From Thalassospira sp. HJ (GTDB taxonomy: Bacteria; Pseudomonadota; Alphaproteobacteria; Rhodospirillales; Thalassospiraceae), in contig NZ_JYII01000012.1 of the NCBI RefSeq assembly GCF_000948415.1, positions 620,001 through 684,000 of the forward strand: a stretch of 64,000 bases of DNA. Direction: 5' to 3'. Of the stretch, positions 8,428 to 17,026 are shown piece by piece. The notes below the pieces were generated by a model. That model saw only the letters and a list, made by a program, of their open reading frames with translations, was not told the origin of the DNA and did not search any database. The translations under genes were made by a program, and so were the position numbers. Every line of letters starts with the position of its first letter. Positions within the stretch are counted from its first letter, which is position 1.

Positions 8428-8522
8428 ATCCTTCCTACGCCGGTCTTAACCGGTTCAGGTTCAAAGGGTCGTTCGGCAACACCGAACCTCTCAGCCGATT
8501 TACGATCGGCCCCCCCGGAGAT
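8428..8522 (-). promoter_or_regulatory. TPP riboswitch (THI element)
   Basis: On the minus strand the conserved THI-box parts occur in order: a G-rich P1/P2 strand, GGCTGAGAGG, then GACCCTTTGAACCTGA, then GGTTAAGACCGGCGTAGG and the closing GGAAGGAT. These match the pyrimidine- and pyrophosphate-sensing halves of the TPP aptamer. The last segment contains the likely Shine-Dalgarno of thiZ. Repression by TPP through blocked translation initiation is the expected mode. Confidence 0.93.
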
Positions 8523-8609
8523 CACGGGACTATGCGCAGACAAAACGCAGACGTCAAGGTTTGTGACAGAAAAGTAAATGAGATCGGCCAAATGAAATGC
8601 GAGGCTCCC

Positions 8610-11576
8610 TCAGGTTTCCTCATGAACCTGATCAAGCGTCTTGCGCACCGCATTGGCCAGTTCGCGGTTGTTATAGGGCTTGTTGATCAGCGGATAGACC
8701 GGCTTGTCCGCCGCACGTTGGTGCAGGACATCGGCGGTAAATCCCGAACAGGTCAGAACCGCAAGATGGGGGCGGCGTTCACGTGCCTTGTCGGCCAACT
8801 CCAACCCGTTCATGCCGCCGGGCATGACGATGTCGGTAAGGACCATGTCGATGTCATCGCGTTCTTCAACGATGGCAAGACCTTCCTTGCCGCTATGGGC
8901 GGTGATGGTCTTGTAGCCATATTCGCCGAGGACCGAGGCCGCGATTTCGGCCAGTTGCTGTTCGTCATCAACAATTAGCACAGTCTCGGTGCCATGTTCG
9001 GGCTCGGCTTCGCTGTCAAAGGCAGAATAGGGGGCCTTTTGACCGTCATCATCGGCAAATGGCAGGTAAATTCTGAACGTCGTGCCCAGTCCGACCTCGG
9101 AATAAAGCGATATATAGCCCCCCGATCGTTTGACAAAGCCATACACCATGGCAAGGCCAAGACCGGTTCCCTTGCCGCGTTCCTTGGTGGTGAAGAAAGG
9201 CTGGAAGATTTGTTCGGCGACCTCAGACGTCATGCCCTTGCCATCGTCGCTGACGATCAGTTCGACATAATCACCTTCCGGGACTTTTTGCACGGAGGGC
9301 ACCGTGACGGCATCAATATGCGAAACGCGGGTCTCGATGGTGAGCTGGCCGCCTTCGGGCATGGCGTCGCGCGCATTGACGGCAAGATTGATGATCGCGT
9401 CCTCGAAATCGCCGCCATTGAGGCGCACCGGCGGCAGGTCTGCCGACAGTTTCAGATCAAACGAGATTTTTGACGTGATTGACTTGCCAATCAGTTCACG
9501 CAGTTCGACTAGAATATCGTTAATCACCAGGGCTTCGTTTTCCTCTGGCGCCTGGCGTGAGAAGTTCAACAAGCGCCGTGTAAGAGTGGCCCCCCGTTCC
9601 GCCGCAGTCATGGCCTTGCTGACAAATTTCGTAATGGGTGAGTCTTCTTCAAGCTTGCGCCGGGCAAGGTCGAGGTTGCCGACAATGATACCCAGAAGGT
9701 TGTTGAAGTCATGGGCGACCCCGCCGGTCAACTGACCGATGGCTTCCATCTTTTGCGAGCGGCGCAATTGCTGTTCAAGGGCATGTTCGACAGTCAGATC
9801 GGTGATCGAGGCAATGAAATGGCGGCGGCCCTGCACGTTCATCTCGGCAATACCAAGGTTCATCGGAAATAGGGTGCCATCCTTTGTCTTGCCCGTGACC
9901 TCGCGGCCCTTGCCGATGATCTGGGCATCGCCTGTGGTGAGATAGTTTTTAATATAGGTGTGATGGCGTGAACTGTCCGGGTTGGGCATCAGGGTCGAGA
10001 CATTCTGACCAATAACTTCCTCGGCACTATAGCCAAAGATGTTCTCGGCCTCGGGATTGAAGCCCTCGATCACGCCGGTTTCATCGGCAAAGACAATTCC
10101 GACCGTGACACTTTCGAACGCCACCCGGAACCGCTCGCGGGTTTCAATCAGGGCGGTGATGTCACGTCCGGTGCCGCGATAGCCAAGGAAGGTACCAAGA
10201 TCATCAAATACCGGCACGCCAGAAATCGAAATCGTCAGCACAGTATGGTCATTGAGTTGGACCTGATACTGGAAATCGCGAAACGGCTGACGGGCTTCGA
10301 GAAGTTCGTAATGCTTGCGCCATTTGGGGGTGTCGGTCGGTTCGGCCGCATACTCGTCGCGCCGCTTACCCTTAACATTATCAATGTCAAAGTTTGGTAC
10401 ATCGGCAGCACGGATACTGGTATCCTTGACGCGATGTTCCGTATCGCTTTCCCAGACCCAGTCCGATGCGGTCTGAGTGAAATCGCGGAAACGCTTTTCG
10501 CTGTCGCGTAATTCTCGTTCTTTGGTTTTGAGCTCTGTGATATCGGTGCGGACACCGACAGTGCCGCCGTCTTCGGTTCGCTGTTCTGAGATCAGAAGCC
10601 AGCGGTCGCCAACCTGCTGTTCAACGCGACTTCTGGGTTTGCGATGTTGTTCCATACGATCAGCAAGCCAGATGTCCTCAACCCCGACGGCATCGGGGAA
10701 GGCACCGCGTGAAAGGCCGATGCGTAGGATATCTTCAAGGCGGTTTCCGGTTTTTATTGCATCCGCGAGGGTCTTGTATATTTCACGATACACATCGTTG
10801 CAGATCACCAACCGGTCGTCGGCATCAAACAGAGCAAAGCCCTCGCTTGAGGATTTCAGGGCATGCTCAAGCACTTTTTTGGCGGCTTGGGCCTCATCAA
10901 GGGCCTTGTGGGCATCCTCCTGCGCGCTGAATACGCGCTTAATCACATGCATGATCTGGGAATATGTATAGGCGGTGGCGACACCAATGGCAGCGATCCC
11001 CAGCGTGATCAGCATGATGGCGGTAGCCTTGAAAGGCGCGATCAACTCGTCACGGGTGATTTTGACCAGTACGGCGACGGACATCTTGGGCACCGGGGCA
11101 TAGGCGATAAGAAGTTCATTGCCGTGGTCATCATCCACCCACATCAGTCCGGACTTGCCATTGAGCCCTTCAATCATGGGTTTGGCGTAGTTGGACTCAA
11201 GCGGGACCGGGGCGTTATGATCGCGTTCCTTGATCTTGGTTTCCTGATGAACCAGAATTTCAATCGCGTCGCCTTCCTGATGCACGATCAGAAGTTCTTC
11301 GGTGCCCTCAAGTGCCGAAAGAGCGTTGAATGCGTCCGTGACCTGCGACAGGGTCGCACCAAAGGCGCTTTGTTTGTTTTCGGTCGGTGCTGCACGATAG
11401 TCGTAGGCGGCTACCGCGTTGATCAGTTCGGCATTGGTTTTTGCCAGACTGAGCATTGATGCGCTGCGTTCCTTGAGCATGTCCTTGTAGAGAACCTGAA
11501 GCGCACCGATCCCAATGACCAGGGCAACCAGGATTATCGGGGTCAGGATTTTCGCAAGGAGCAGGGGCTTTTTCAT
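8610..11576 (-). CDS. Hybrid sensor histidine kinase with multiple PAS domains
   Basis: A 988-residue membrane kinase. A first helix at residues 8-28 and a second near 183-205 bracket a periplasmic sensor region of about 150 residues. Three PAS-like domains follow (about 240-350, 365-480 and 490-605; the last contains EGFNPEAENIFGYSAEEV). The phosphoacceptor histidine lies in GGVAHDFNNLLG, the ATPase N-box in NLAVNARDAM, and the G-boxes include GKGTGLGLAMVYGF. A C-terminal receiver starts at VLIVDDEQQ with the acceptor aspartate in MVLTDIVMPGG. It lies 33 bp downstream of a REC-EAL gene on the same strand, so the two probably act together. The stimulus is unknown. Confidence 0.9.
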   Translation of the reverse strand: MKKPLLLAKILTPIILVALVIGIGALQVLYKDMLKERSASMLSLAKTNAELINAVAAYDYRAAPTENKQSAFGATLSQVTDAFNALSALEGTEELLIVHQEGDAIEILVHQETKIKERDHNAPVPLESNYAKPMIEGLNGKSGLMWVDDDHGNELLIAYAPVPKMSVAVLVKITRDELIAPFKATAIMLITLGIAAIGVATAYTYSQIMHVIKRVFSAQEDAHKALDEAQAAKKVLEHALKSSSEGFALFDADDRLVICNDVYREIYKTLADAIKTGNRLEDILRIGLSRGAFPDAVGVEDIWLADRMEQHRKPRSRVEQQVGDRWLLISEQRTEDGGTVGVRTDITELKTKERELRDSEKRFRDFTQTASDWVWESDTEHRVKDTSIRAADVPNFDIDNVKGKRRDEYAAEPTDTPKWRKHYELLEARQPFRDFQYQVQLNDHTVLTISISGVPVFDDLGTFLGYRGTGRDITALIETRERFRVAFESVTVGIVFADETGVIEGFNPEAENIFGYSAEEVIGQNVSTLMPNPDSSRHHTYIKNYLTTGDAQIIGKGREVTGKTKDGTLFPMNLGIAEMNVQGRRHFIASITDLTVEHALEQQLRRSQKMEAIGQLTGGVAHDFNNLLGIIVGNLDLARRKLEEDSPITKFVSKAMTAAERGATLTRRLLNFSRQAPEENEALVINDILVELRELIGKSITSKISFDLKLSADLPPVRLNGGDFEDAIINLAVNARDAMPEGGQLTIETRVSHIDAVTVPSVQKVPEGDYVELIVSDDGKGMTSEVAEQIFQPFFTTKERGKGTGLGLAMVYGFVKRSGGYISLYSEVGLGTTFRIYLPFADDDGQKAPYSAFDSEAEPEHGTETVLIVDDEQQLAEIAASVLGEYGYKTITAHSGKEGLAIVEERDDIDMVLTDIVMPGGMNGLELADKARERRPHLAVLTCSGFTADVLHQRAADKPVYPLINKPYNNRELANAVRKTLDQVHEET

Positions 11577-11609
11577 CTGCGTGCCGTCACTCTGAAGTTG
11601 TACCCGAAT

Positions 11610-12791
11610 TCAGGACAAGAAGCGTTCTTCGATTTCTTCGGGCGAAATGGGGCGCGACATCAAAAAGCCTTGACCGATTTCACAGCCCAATTCCTTGAGC
11701 CAGTCATAGGTTGACTGATCCTCGATCCCTTCGGCGACGACGTGCATGTTAAGACCGTGGGCGAGTGACAGCGACATCTGGGCAACCGCCTGACATTCAC
11801 GGTCGGTGATGGCTTGGCGAATAAAGGACTGATCGATCTTCAATTCATTGAACGGCACGCGTACCAGTTGCTGCATGGATGAATAACCGGTGCCAAAATC
11901 ATCAATCGACAGATTGAAATTTTTCATCCGAAGCCGCGTCAGGATATCCATATAGGAGCTGACATTTTCCATGATGGCGGTTTCGGTCAGCTCGATGATG
12001 ATCTTTTCCGGCGCGATATCACGGGCCTTGATCATGTCATCAAGCTTTTCGGGCATATCCAGATCAACAACGGTGGTTGGTGATACGTTGATCGACATGG
12101 TGATGTCGTAATCACGCCATTTCGCCATCTGCGCCATGGCTTCTTCAAGCACATATTCCGTCAGAGGATTGATAAGCCCCGATTGCTCGGCCAGCGGGAT
12201 GAAAAGCCCGGGATGGATCAAGCCGCGTGTCGCGTGTTGCCAGCGCAGCAATGCCTCGACACCGGCGATCTTGCCGGTCTTGAAATCGAATTGCGGCTGA
12301 TAAGCCAGAAAGAATTCGCGTTGTTCAATGCCGCGGCGCAGCCCTTGTTCGGTTGGCAGGGCAGAGGGCGGGTCTTGCGGGCGGTGTTTTTGGGGGATGA
12401 ATTTTCCAATGACCGCTTCGAGCTGATCAATCGTGAACGGCTTTTCAAGCACGCCCAGCACTTCCATCTTGCGTTCGGAGGCCAGTTCTGATGCGGAATG
12501 CAGGATCGATTTGTCCTTGCCGCTCATGAGGATAAGCGATGCACGTGAACGGTTTTCATGCAGAAAGCGGATGATTTCAATGCCGTCAAGTTTCGGCATG
12601 AAAAGATCAAGGATGATGATGTCAAACGCCGTCGAATAGGCCCGGACAAAATCATCCGCATCGGATACGGCAACCGCATTGTGACCGATGGCGGTGACCG
12701 CGTCGGCAACGAATTCGCTCATATCCGTTTCATCATCGATGATCAGAATGTTGATCTGATCCGTCTTCGAAATATGCAAGGATGGTCTCAC
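11610..12791 (-). CDS. Response regulator with EAL (c-di-GMP phosphodiesterase) domain
   Basis: A 393-residue two-domain protein. A receiver occupies residues 14-130, with the acidic pair IIDDE, the phosphoacceptor aspartate in IIILDLFMPKLDG and the conserved lysine in VLEKPF. An EAL domain fills residues 150-390 and keeps the catalytic motifs EALLRW, IIELTETAIMEN, IDDFGTGYSS, LKIDQSFI and VVAEGIE, so an active c-di-GMP phosphodiesterase is likely. The start is a GTG at 12791 without a clear ribosome site. It precedes the hybrid kinase, suggesting a phosphorelay that lowers c-di-GMP. Confidence 0.88.
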   Translation of the reverse strand: MRPSLHISKTDQINILIIDDETDMSEFVADAVTAIGHNAVAVSDADDFVRAYSTAFDIIILDLFMPKLDGIEIIRFLHENRSRASLILMSGKDKSILHSASELASERKMEVLGVLEKPFTIDQLEAVIGKFIPQKHRPQDPPSALPTEQGLRRGIEQREFFLAYQPQFDFKTGKIAGVEALLRWQHATRGLIHPGLFIPLAEQSGLINPLTEYVLEEAMAQMAKWRDYDITMSINVSPTTVVDLDMPEKLDDMIKARDIAPEKIIIELTETAIMENVSSYMDILTRLRMKNFNLSIDDFGTGYSSMQQLVRVPFNELKIDQSFIRQAITDRECQAVAQMSLSLAHGLNMHVVAEGIEDQSTYDWLKELGCEIGQGFLMSRPISPEEIEERFLS

Positions 12792-12878
12792 CAGATGTCA
12801 AAAAGAATACGCCAAAAGGCCCGGGAAAAACTGTCCATTAAGAACGATATGGGGAGACTATCGGGATGTATAAGGGGC

Positions 12879-12905
12879 GATATCCTCATTTGAGGATATA
12901 TTTTT
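12879..12905 (+). terminator. Hairpin followed by T-run between divergent genes
   Basis: The palindrome ATATCCTC-ATTT-GAGGATAT is followed by ATTTTTG on the plus strand, the form of an intrinsic terminator. It lies between divergent genes, so no annotated plus-strand gene needs it. It could end a short leader or small RNA, or simply be a palindromic operator. Confidence 0.35.
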
Positions 12906-13043
12906 GCAACCTCGGCGCGATCAGGGATGCAACCCCGTTCTGGCAGGGCGGGTTATCCGGGGCTTTTGATTAAATCCAGTCTTGCACCGGCCCAAGAAAC
13001 CCGTCACTTCTGACGATATATCTGCATCATTATCCGGTTTGAA

Positions 13044-14183
13044 ATGGTGAACCTGCCCGACCACAGAACCCCAGACGTTCCAACCCGCATGATCGCGGCC
13101 GAGATCTATCGCGGGTCAAGCTATGGCCCGAAACATCCGCTCGCGATCCCGCGGGTGTCGCTGGTGGTTGATATGGTTCATGCGCTGGGTTGGGTGGATG
13201 AAGAAACCTATCTGACCGGGCCGGTGGCAACGCCCGATCAATTGGCGCGCTTTCATGACCCGGATTATATCGCCGCCGTCATGCAGGCCGAACGTGATCA
13301 GGCCTTGCCCGATGCGTTGATGAAAAAGTTTGGCCTCGGTAAAAACGGCAATCCGATTTACCCGGAAATTTTCCGGCGTCCGGCGACCGCAGCCGGATCA
13401 TCGGTGATGGCAGCCAAGCTGATTGCCGATGGCGGGATCATCCATCATCCGGCAGGAGGCACGCATCATGGCCTGCGCGATCGGGCATCGGGGTTCTGTT
13501 ATTTCAATGACCCGGTTCTGGGAATTTATGCCTTGCTTGATAGCGGGTTGGACCGGGTCCTTTATGTCGATATCGACGCCCATCACGGGGACGGGGTGCA
13601 ATACGCATTTGCCGAGGATGAGCGCGTTCTGACCGTATCGATGCATCAGGAAGACCTGTGGCCCAAAACCGGCGCAATTGATGACATTGCGGGCGGCATG
13701 GCGCGCAATCTACCGATGCCGGGCGGCATGCATGATGACGAGATGCGCTACGTCCTTTTTGAATATTTGATTCCTCTTGGATTAAGTTTTGCGGCGCAAG
13801 CTATTGTTTTGCAATGTGGATGTGATACTCTTGCAGAAGATCCACTGTCCAGACAGCTTTTGGGCAATCAGTCGATCTGGGAAGTCGTGGGGACGATGAC
13901 CCGATTGGCACCCCGAAGTCTGGTTCTTGGCGGCGGAGGATATAGTCCATATGGCGTTGCACGCTGTTGGTCCGGGGTGTGGGCAACCATTAACGGGATA
14001 GAAATACCTGATGTGTTACCCATCACAGCGGAAAATATCCTGCGTGTCATAAAATGGTCGCATAGCCGTGGCAGACAGCCCGCAAGTGAGTTGTTTACCA
14101 CACTTGCAGATCCATGGCGGGGTGGCGCCATCCGGGACGAGGTCCGGGAGCGCGTCAGAAGACTAAGAGGGTATGGGGTATGA
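13044..14183 (+). CDS. Histone deacetylase-family (acetoin utilisation/AcuC-like) deacetylase
   Basis: A 379-residue arginase/deacetylase-fold protein. Class I/II deacetylase landmarks are present: the tandem histidines in HHPAGGTHHGL, the FCYFNDP segment, the zinc ligands in YVDIDAHHGDG, and a later QCGCDTLAEDPL in place of the usual QCGAD. The C-terminal LGGGGY glycine loop is also present. Such bacterial enzymes deacetylate acetyl-lysine proteins or acetylpolyamines. The change of alanine to cysteine next to the third ligand aspartate (CGCD) is mild and leaves the aspartate in place. The last codons overlap the ATG of the DUF192 gene. Confidence 0.88.
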   Translation: MVNLPDHRTPDVPTRMIAAEIYRGSSYGPKHPLAIPRVSLVVDMVHALGWVDEETYLTGPVATPDQLARFHDPDYIAAVMQAERDQALPDALMKKFGLGKNGNPIYPEIFRRPATAAGSSVMAAKLIADGGIIHHPAGGTHHGLRDRASGFCYFNDPVLGIYALLDSGLDRVLYVDIDAHHGDGVQYAFAEDERVLTVSMHQEDLWPKTGAIDDIAGGMARNLPMPGGMHDDEMRYVLFEYLIPLGLSFAAQAIVLQCGCDTLAEDPLSRQLLGNQSIWEVVGTMTRLAPRSLVLGGGGYSPYGVARCWSGVWATINGIEIPDVLPITAENILRVIKWSHSRGRQPASELFTTLADPWRGGAIRDEVRERVRRLRGYGV

Positions 14184-14626
14184 AGTCGTTCTTTCAGATG
14201 GCTTTGGTTGTGTGCTTTGTCAGCGCGGCGGTTGTTGCCGGGCTGAATGCAAAGGCAACCGGATTTGAACGGTCGCGTCTTCTTGTTGATGGCGAAGTGT
14301 TCAATGTTGAAATGGCCGTGACACCCGAAGAAAGGTCACGCGGCCTGATGTTCCGTACCGAAATGGCCAATGATGCCGGCATGCTGTTTGATTTCGGCGG
14401 TGCCCGTGACATTTCGATGTGGATGAAAAACACCTTTATCTCGCTTGATATGCTGTTCATCGCAGCCGATGGCACGATTGTCGGCATAGAAAAGCGGACT
14501 GTCCCGCAATCTGAAACCATCATTCCGTCGCCAAGGCCCGTGCGCTTTGTGCTGGAACTGAATGGCGGTTCAGCCGACCGGATGGGCTTTGAAGTTGGTG
14601 AGAAGGTCGAAGGACTGCCGCGCTAA
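14180..14626 (+). CDS. DUF192 family secreted protein
   Basis: A 148-residue protein whose first 25 residues form a signal peptide (MKSFFQMALVVCFVSAAVVA). The rest matches DUF192 (PF02643): VEMAVTPEERSRGLMFRTEM, DAGMLFDFGG, and MWMKNTFISLDMLFIAADG. Molecular function is unknown for the family. The chosen ATG overlaps the deacetylase stop (ATGA) and has GAGG upstream; the frame extends upstream, but only inside the previous gene. It is probably cotranscribed with the deacetylase and ends before a good terminator at 14678. Confidence 0.87.
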   Translation: MKSFFQMALVVCFVSAAVVAGLNAKATGFERSRLLVDGEVFNVEMAVTPEERSRGLMFRTEMANDAGMLFDFGGARDISMWMKNTFISLDMLFIAADGTIVGIEKRTVPQSETIIPSPRPVRFVLELNGGSADRMGFEVGEKVEGLPR

Positions 14627-14677
14627 CCAACAAAGCCCCGGCCAACAGACAGCCGGGCGATCAATCAGCAATAGCAA

Positions 14678-14710
14678 GGCCGCAGGTGATATCTGCGGCC
14701 TTTGGTTTTT
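14678..14710 (+). terminator. Intrinsic terminator after DUF192 gene
   Basis: GGCCGCAG and CTGCGGCC form an 8-bp stem with the short loop GTGATAT, followed by TTTGGTTTTT. It sits 51 bp after the stop codon. Confidence 0.85.
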
Positions 14711-14797
14711 GCGAAACTTGTTGTGCCATTTTTTACATAAAAACGCGTAATGCGGTCTTGCCCACCCAGCAAGATGGTGCTAAATCCACATCCGCGT

Positions 14798-14874
14798 CGG
14801 GGAGTAGCGCAGTCTGGTAGCGTACCTGCTTTGGGAGCAGGGGGTCGCGAGTTCGAATCTCGCCTTCCCGACCA
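14798..14874 (+). tRNA. tRNA-Pro (anticodon UGG)
   Basis: The cloverleaf is complete. The acceptor stem is CGGGGAG with CTTCCCG, and the anticodon stem is CCTGC with GCAGG enclosing the loop TTTGGGA. The T-arm contains GTTCGAATC. A discriminator A is followed by an encoded CCA. The anticodon is TGG. Confidence 0.97.
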
Positions 14875-15019
14875 TTTTCCCCTTTTATCGTTTTTCGGAT
14901 GCCCATCGGGATTTCCAATTGGCGATAAAAGGTGTAAAAGATGAAGGGATAGCAGGGGTTAGAGAGGCCCGCTTAACTGCCATCACCATCTTATCCCGAC
15001 GGTCAAGACGAGGGTCCCG

Positions 15020-15313
15020 ATGAAGGTCCGTGTTTACAAACCTGCCAAGAACGCCATGCAGTCCGGTCAGGCTGCAACCAAGCACTGGGTCATGGAATTT
15101 GAACCGGGTGCGAAAAAGGTTGCCGATCAGCTGATGGGCTGGATCGGATCGACCGATACCCGTGGTCAGGTCCGCATGTATTTCGAAACCCTCGAAGAAG
15201 CGCAGGCCTTTGCGGCCAAGCACAAGCTGATCGCGGATATCGAAATGCCGAAACCGCGCAAGGTTCAGATCAAATCCTATGCCGATAACTTCGCGTTCAA
15301 GCGCGTTGTCTGA
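15020..15313 (+). CDS. NDUFS4-like NADH dehydrogenase accessory subunit (ETC complex I)
   Basis: A 97-residue protein of the ETC_C1_NDUFA4 family (PF04800), homologous to the mitochondrial 18-kDa complex I subunit NDUFS4. Recognisable segments are VRVYKPAKNAMQSG, the WVMEFEP strand, MGWIGSTDTRGQVRMYFETLEEAQAFA, and the C-terminal YADNFAFKR. In alphaproteobacteria it is a supernumerary subunit of the NADH:quinone oxidoreductase at the cytoplasmic membrane. The start has GAGG seven bases upstream. It lies alone between the two tRNA genes and ends before a terminator at 15347. Confidence 0.93.
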   Translation: MKVRVYKPAKNAMQSGQAATKHWVMEFEPGAKKVADQLMGWIGSTDTRGQVRMYFETLEEAQAFAAKHKLIADIEMPKPRKVQIKSYADNFAFKRVV

Positions 15314-15346
15314 TCTGGCAACTGCCAGCGGCGATTGACCAATTTT

Positions 15347-15370
15347 CGGGGCGGATTTCCGCCCCGTTTC
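15347..15370 (+). terminator. Intrinsic terminator
   Basis: The palindrome CGGGGCGG-ATTT-CCGCCCCG is followed by TTTCG, 33 bp after the complex I subunit gene. Confidence 0.75.
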
Positions 15371-15459
15371 GTCTGACAGGGGACGTTAAACCCTGCACTC
15401 AGTCGGGCAGGCGTCCAAGGCCATGCCCCGGGGGATAAGCAAACCAGCCCCCACCCAGC

Positions 15460-15536
15460 GGTCCCTTAGCTCAACTGGATAGAGCAACAGACTTCTAATC
15501 TGTAGGTTGCAGGTTCGAGTCCTGCAGGGATCGCCA
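15460..15536 (+). tRNA. tRNA-Arg (anticodon UCU)
   Basis: The acceptor stem GGTCCCT pairs with AGGGATC. The anticodon arm is CAGA-CTTCTAA-TCTG with anticodon TCT. The T-arm contains GGTTCGAGTCC, and an encoded CCA follows discriminator G. It lies about 0.7 kb from the AT-rich insert at 16.2-17.1 kb, but no copy of its 3' end was found beyond that insert. Confidence 0.96.
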
Positions 15537-15560
15537 TTTTTATCTTCCAATAGTGCAAAA

Positions 15561-15598
15561 CAAAAAATCCGAAGCCCGCAAATCAGGCCCCGGATTTC
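15561..15598 (-). terminator. Terminator downstream of the truncated oxidoreductase
   Basis: On the minus strand AAATCCG and CGGATTT enclose an 18-nt internal segment, which itself holds GGGCCTG/CGGGC complementarity. A TTTTTTG run follows. Confidence 0.6.
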
Positions 15599-15653
15599 AG
15601 GTGATCTCTGATGATCAGGCAGCGGGATGTTGATCCCGCTGGATCAGGTGTGA

Positions 15654-16190
15654 TCAGTTCTTGGCTTCTGCCGATTTTTCGATGGCATCAAGAACCTTGT
15701 GCAGTTCAACGCCGTCAGCAAAGGTCGGTGCTGTTTTGGTGCCGTTTTTGATGTCATCGGCGATACGGGCATAGATGCCCGCCACGTTACGCGCACCCGG
15801 GAATTCCGGCATGCCGTCATAGACGGATGCATCTGGCATCAGATCGCTCAGTTCCTTTTCCTCGCCCTTGGCGCCCTTGATGGTCAGCTGAACCATCTGG
15901 GCATGACCAAGGCCGGCGGTGACCTGAATGTCACCTTCGGTGCCGTTGATTTCCCACAGAAGATTGGTGCCACGAGTTACGCCACCACGGTAATGCCCCG
16001 AAAGGGCCGCACCACTTGCCATGGTGCCCTGTACAAGAACCTGATCGGCGGCATTTTTCGGCTTTTCCTCGCCGGTTTCTGCGATCTTGACGGTGTCAAA
16101 ATTACTCAGGACCGTGGCATCAAGGGTGCCGAAATCGCCCAGAACATCCTTGACCGCTGCCAGGGTATGACCCATCGGGATGTCCTGCAT
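15654..16190 (-). pseudogene. Gfo/Idh/MocA oxidoreductase, 5'-truncated
   Basis: The 178 residues match only the C-terminal alpha/beta domain of the Gfo/Idh/MocA family: GTLDATVLSNFDTVKI, a GAALSGHYRGG strand, LLWEINGTEGDIQV, and the final helix VELHKVLDAIEKSAE. Family members are about 340-400 residues long and begin with a GxGxxG NAD(P)-binding half, which is absent. Upstream of the ATG the frame stays open for a few plausible codons (about IRIAKTYAT), then meets a TGA near 16236, inside the end of the AT-rich DUF3800 gene. The N-terminal half is not found beyond that gene either. I read this as a remnant cut by insertion or deletion. A short functional protein is unlikely. Confidence 0.75.
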
Positions 16191-16231
16191 GGTTGCATAA
16201 GTTTTTGCTATGCGGATTGTGATCGGTCGTT

Positions 16232-17026
16232 TTATTCAAGGCCTTTTGATACCCTGTCTACACGATGAAGTTCGTCAAAATCTTTTATAGTGAAATTTGG
16301 TTTGAGCGAAGTCGTCGGAATATCTGCGCAATTGATGTTCATTTTACCAATAGTGCTCATAAACCACTGGTCAGTATCAGTGCGTGTAGGCTTGAGACTG
16401 AGATGTGTCATTCTATTGACGGAAAATGCCAAGAAATCAGCTATTTGAAGAAGCGGCTCACTTGAGGAGGAAGAGTAGGTTCCGGAAACGTTGACATTTA
16501 AGTCGGAAAAAAAAACTTCGCCAAACTGAGTGTTGGGTCTCTTTTTTCCCTCATCGATAAAAATCCACGTGTCTTCATCTAGCTTCTGAATTTCGCGCCT
16601 TAGTTTTAGACATAGAAGATAAAGGGACAAATCATCGCGATTTTTGGGGTCGAGGTTGTCAATCTTTGGGAAATTCTGTAGTGCTGGCTGATCGAGTAAT
16701 GTTCTGTCGTCGATTGTTTGAATGTTTACGCGCCAGTTGTACAGATTGTAAATGTTTGCGAACGCAGAAATGATGGCTAAATTTTCTCCATTTGTCATAT
16801 CGTTCCAAACACCATTTCTGTTGTATATATCAACAAAATGAAGTTCTTCAGGTCGGGCCGAAAGTTTCTCTCCAAAGAAATCTAAGCAGTTTGTAACTTG
16901 TTGCCGTATGTCATCAACTTGATCATTTGGAAATATAACTGCTACATGAGTTCTCCTGGCGCCAGTAACATACTTGCTTGGCGCAGAATCAACGGGTCCA
17001 TACGTGTCATCAATTGCAATATACAT
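16232..17026 (-). CDS. DUF3800 family protein, AT-rich insert
   Basis: A 264-residue protein with DUF3800 (PF12686) features: an N-terminal acidic start (MYIAIDDTYG), a histidine in ELHFVDIYN, a central WIFIDEG, and the near-terminal SEPLLQIADFLAFSVNR. The family is predicted to have an RNase H-like fold, with acidic residues and the Q-AD motif as possible metal ligands. It is common on mobile and defence islands, but its function is unproven. Codon use is AT-rich and unlike its neighbours, and its 3' end abuts a truncated oxidoreductase, which argues for recent transfer. No toxin-antitoxin or restriction partner is next to it. Confidence 0.8.
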   Translation of the reverse strand: MYIAIDDTYGPVDSAPSKYVTGARRTHVAVIFPNDQVDDIRQQVTNCLDFFGEKLSARPEELHFVDIYNRNGVWNDMTNGENLAIISAFANIYNLYNWRVNIQTIDDRTLLDQPALQNFPKIDNLDPKNRDDLSLYLLCLKLRREIQKLDEDTWIFIDEGKKRPNTQFGEVFFSDLNVNVSGTYSSSSSEPLLQIADFLAFSVNRMTHLSLKPTRTDTDQWFMSTIGKMNINCADIPTTSLKPNFTIKDFDELHRVDRVSKGLE

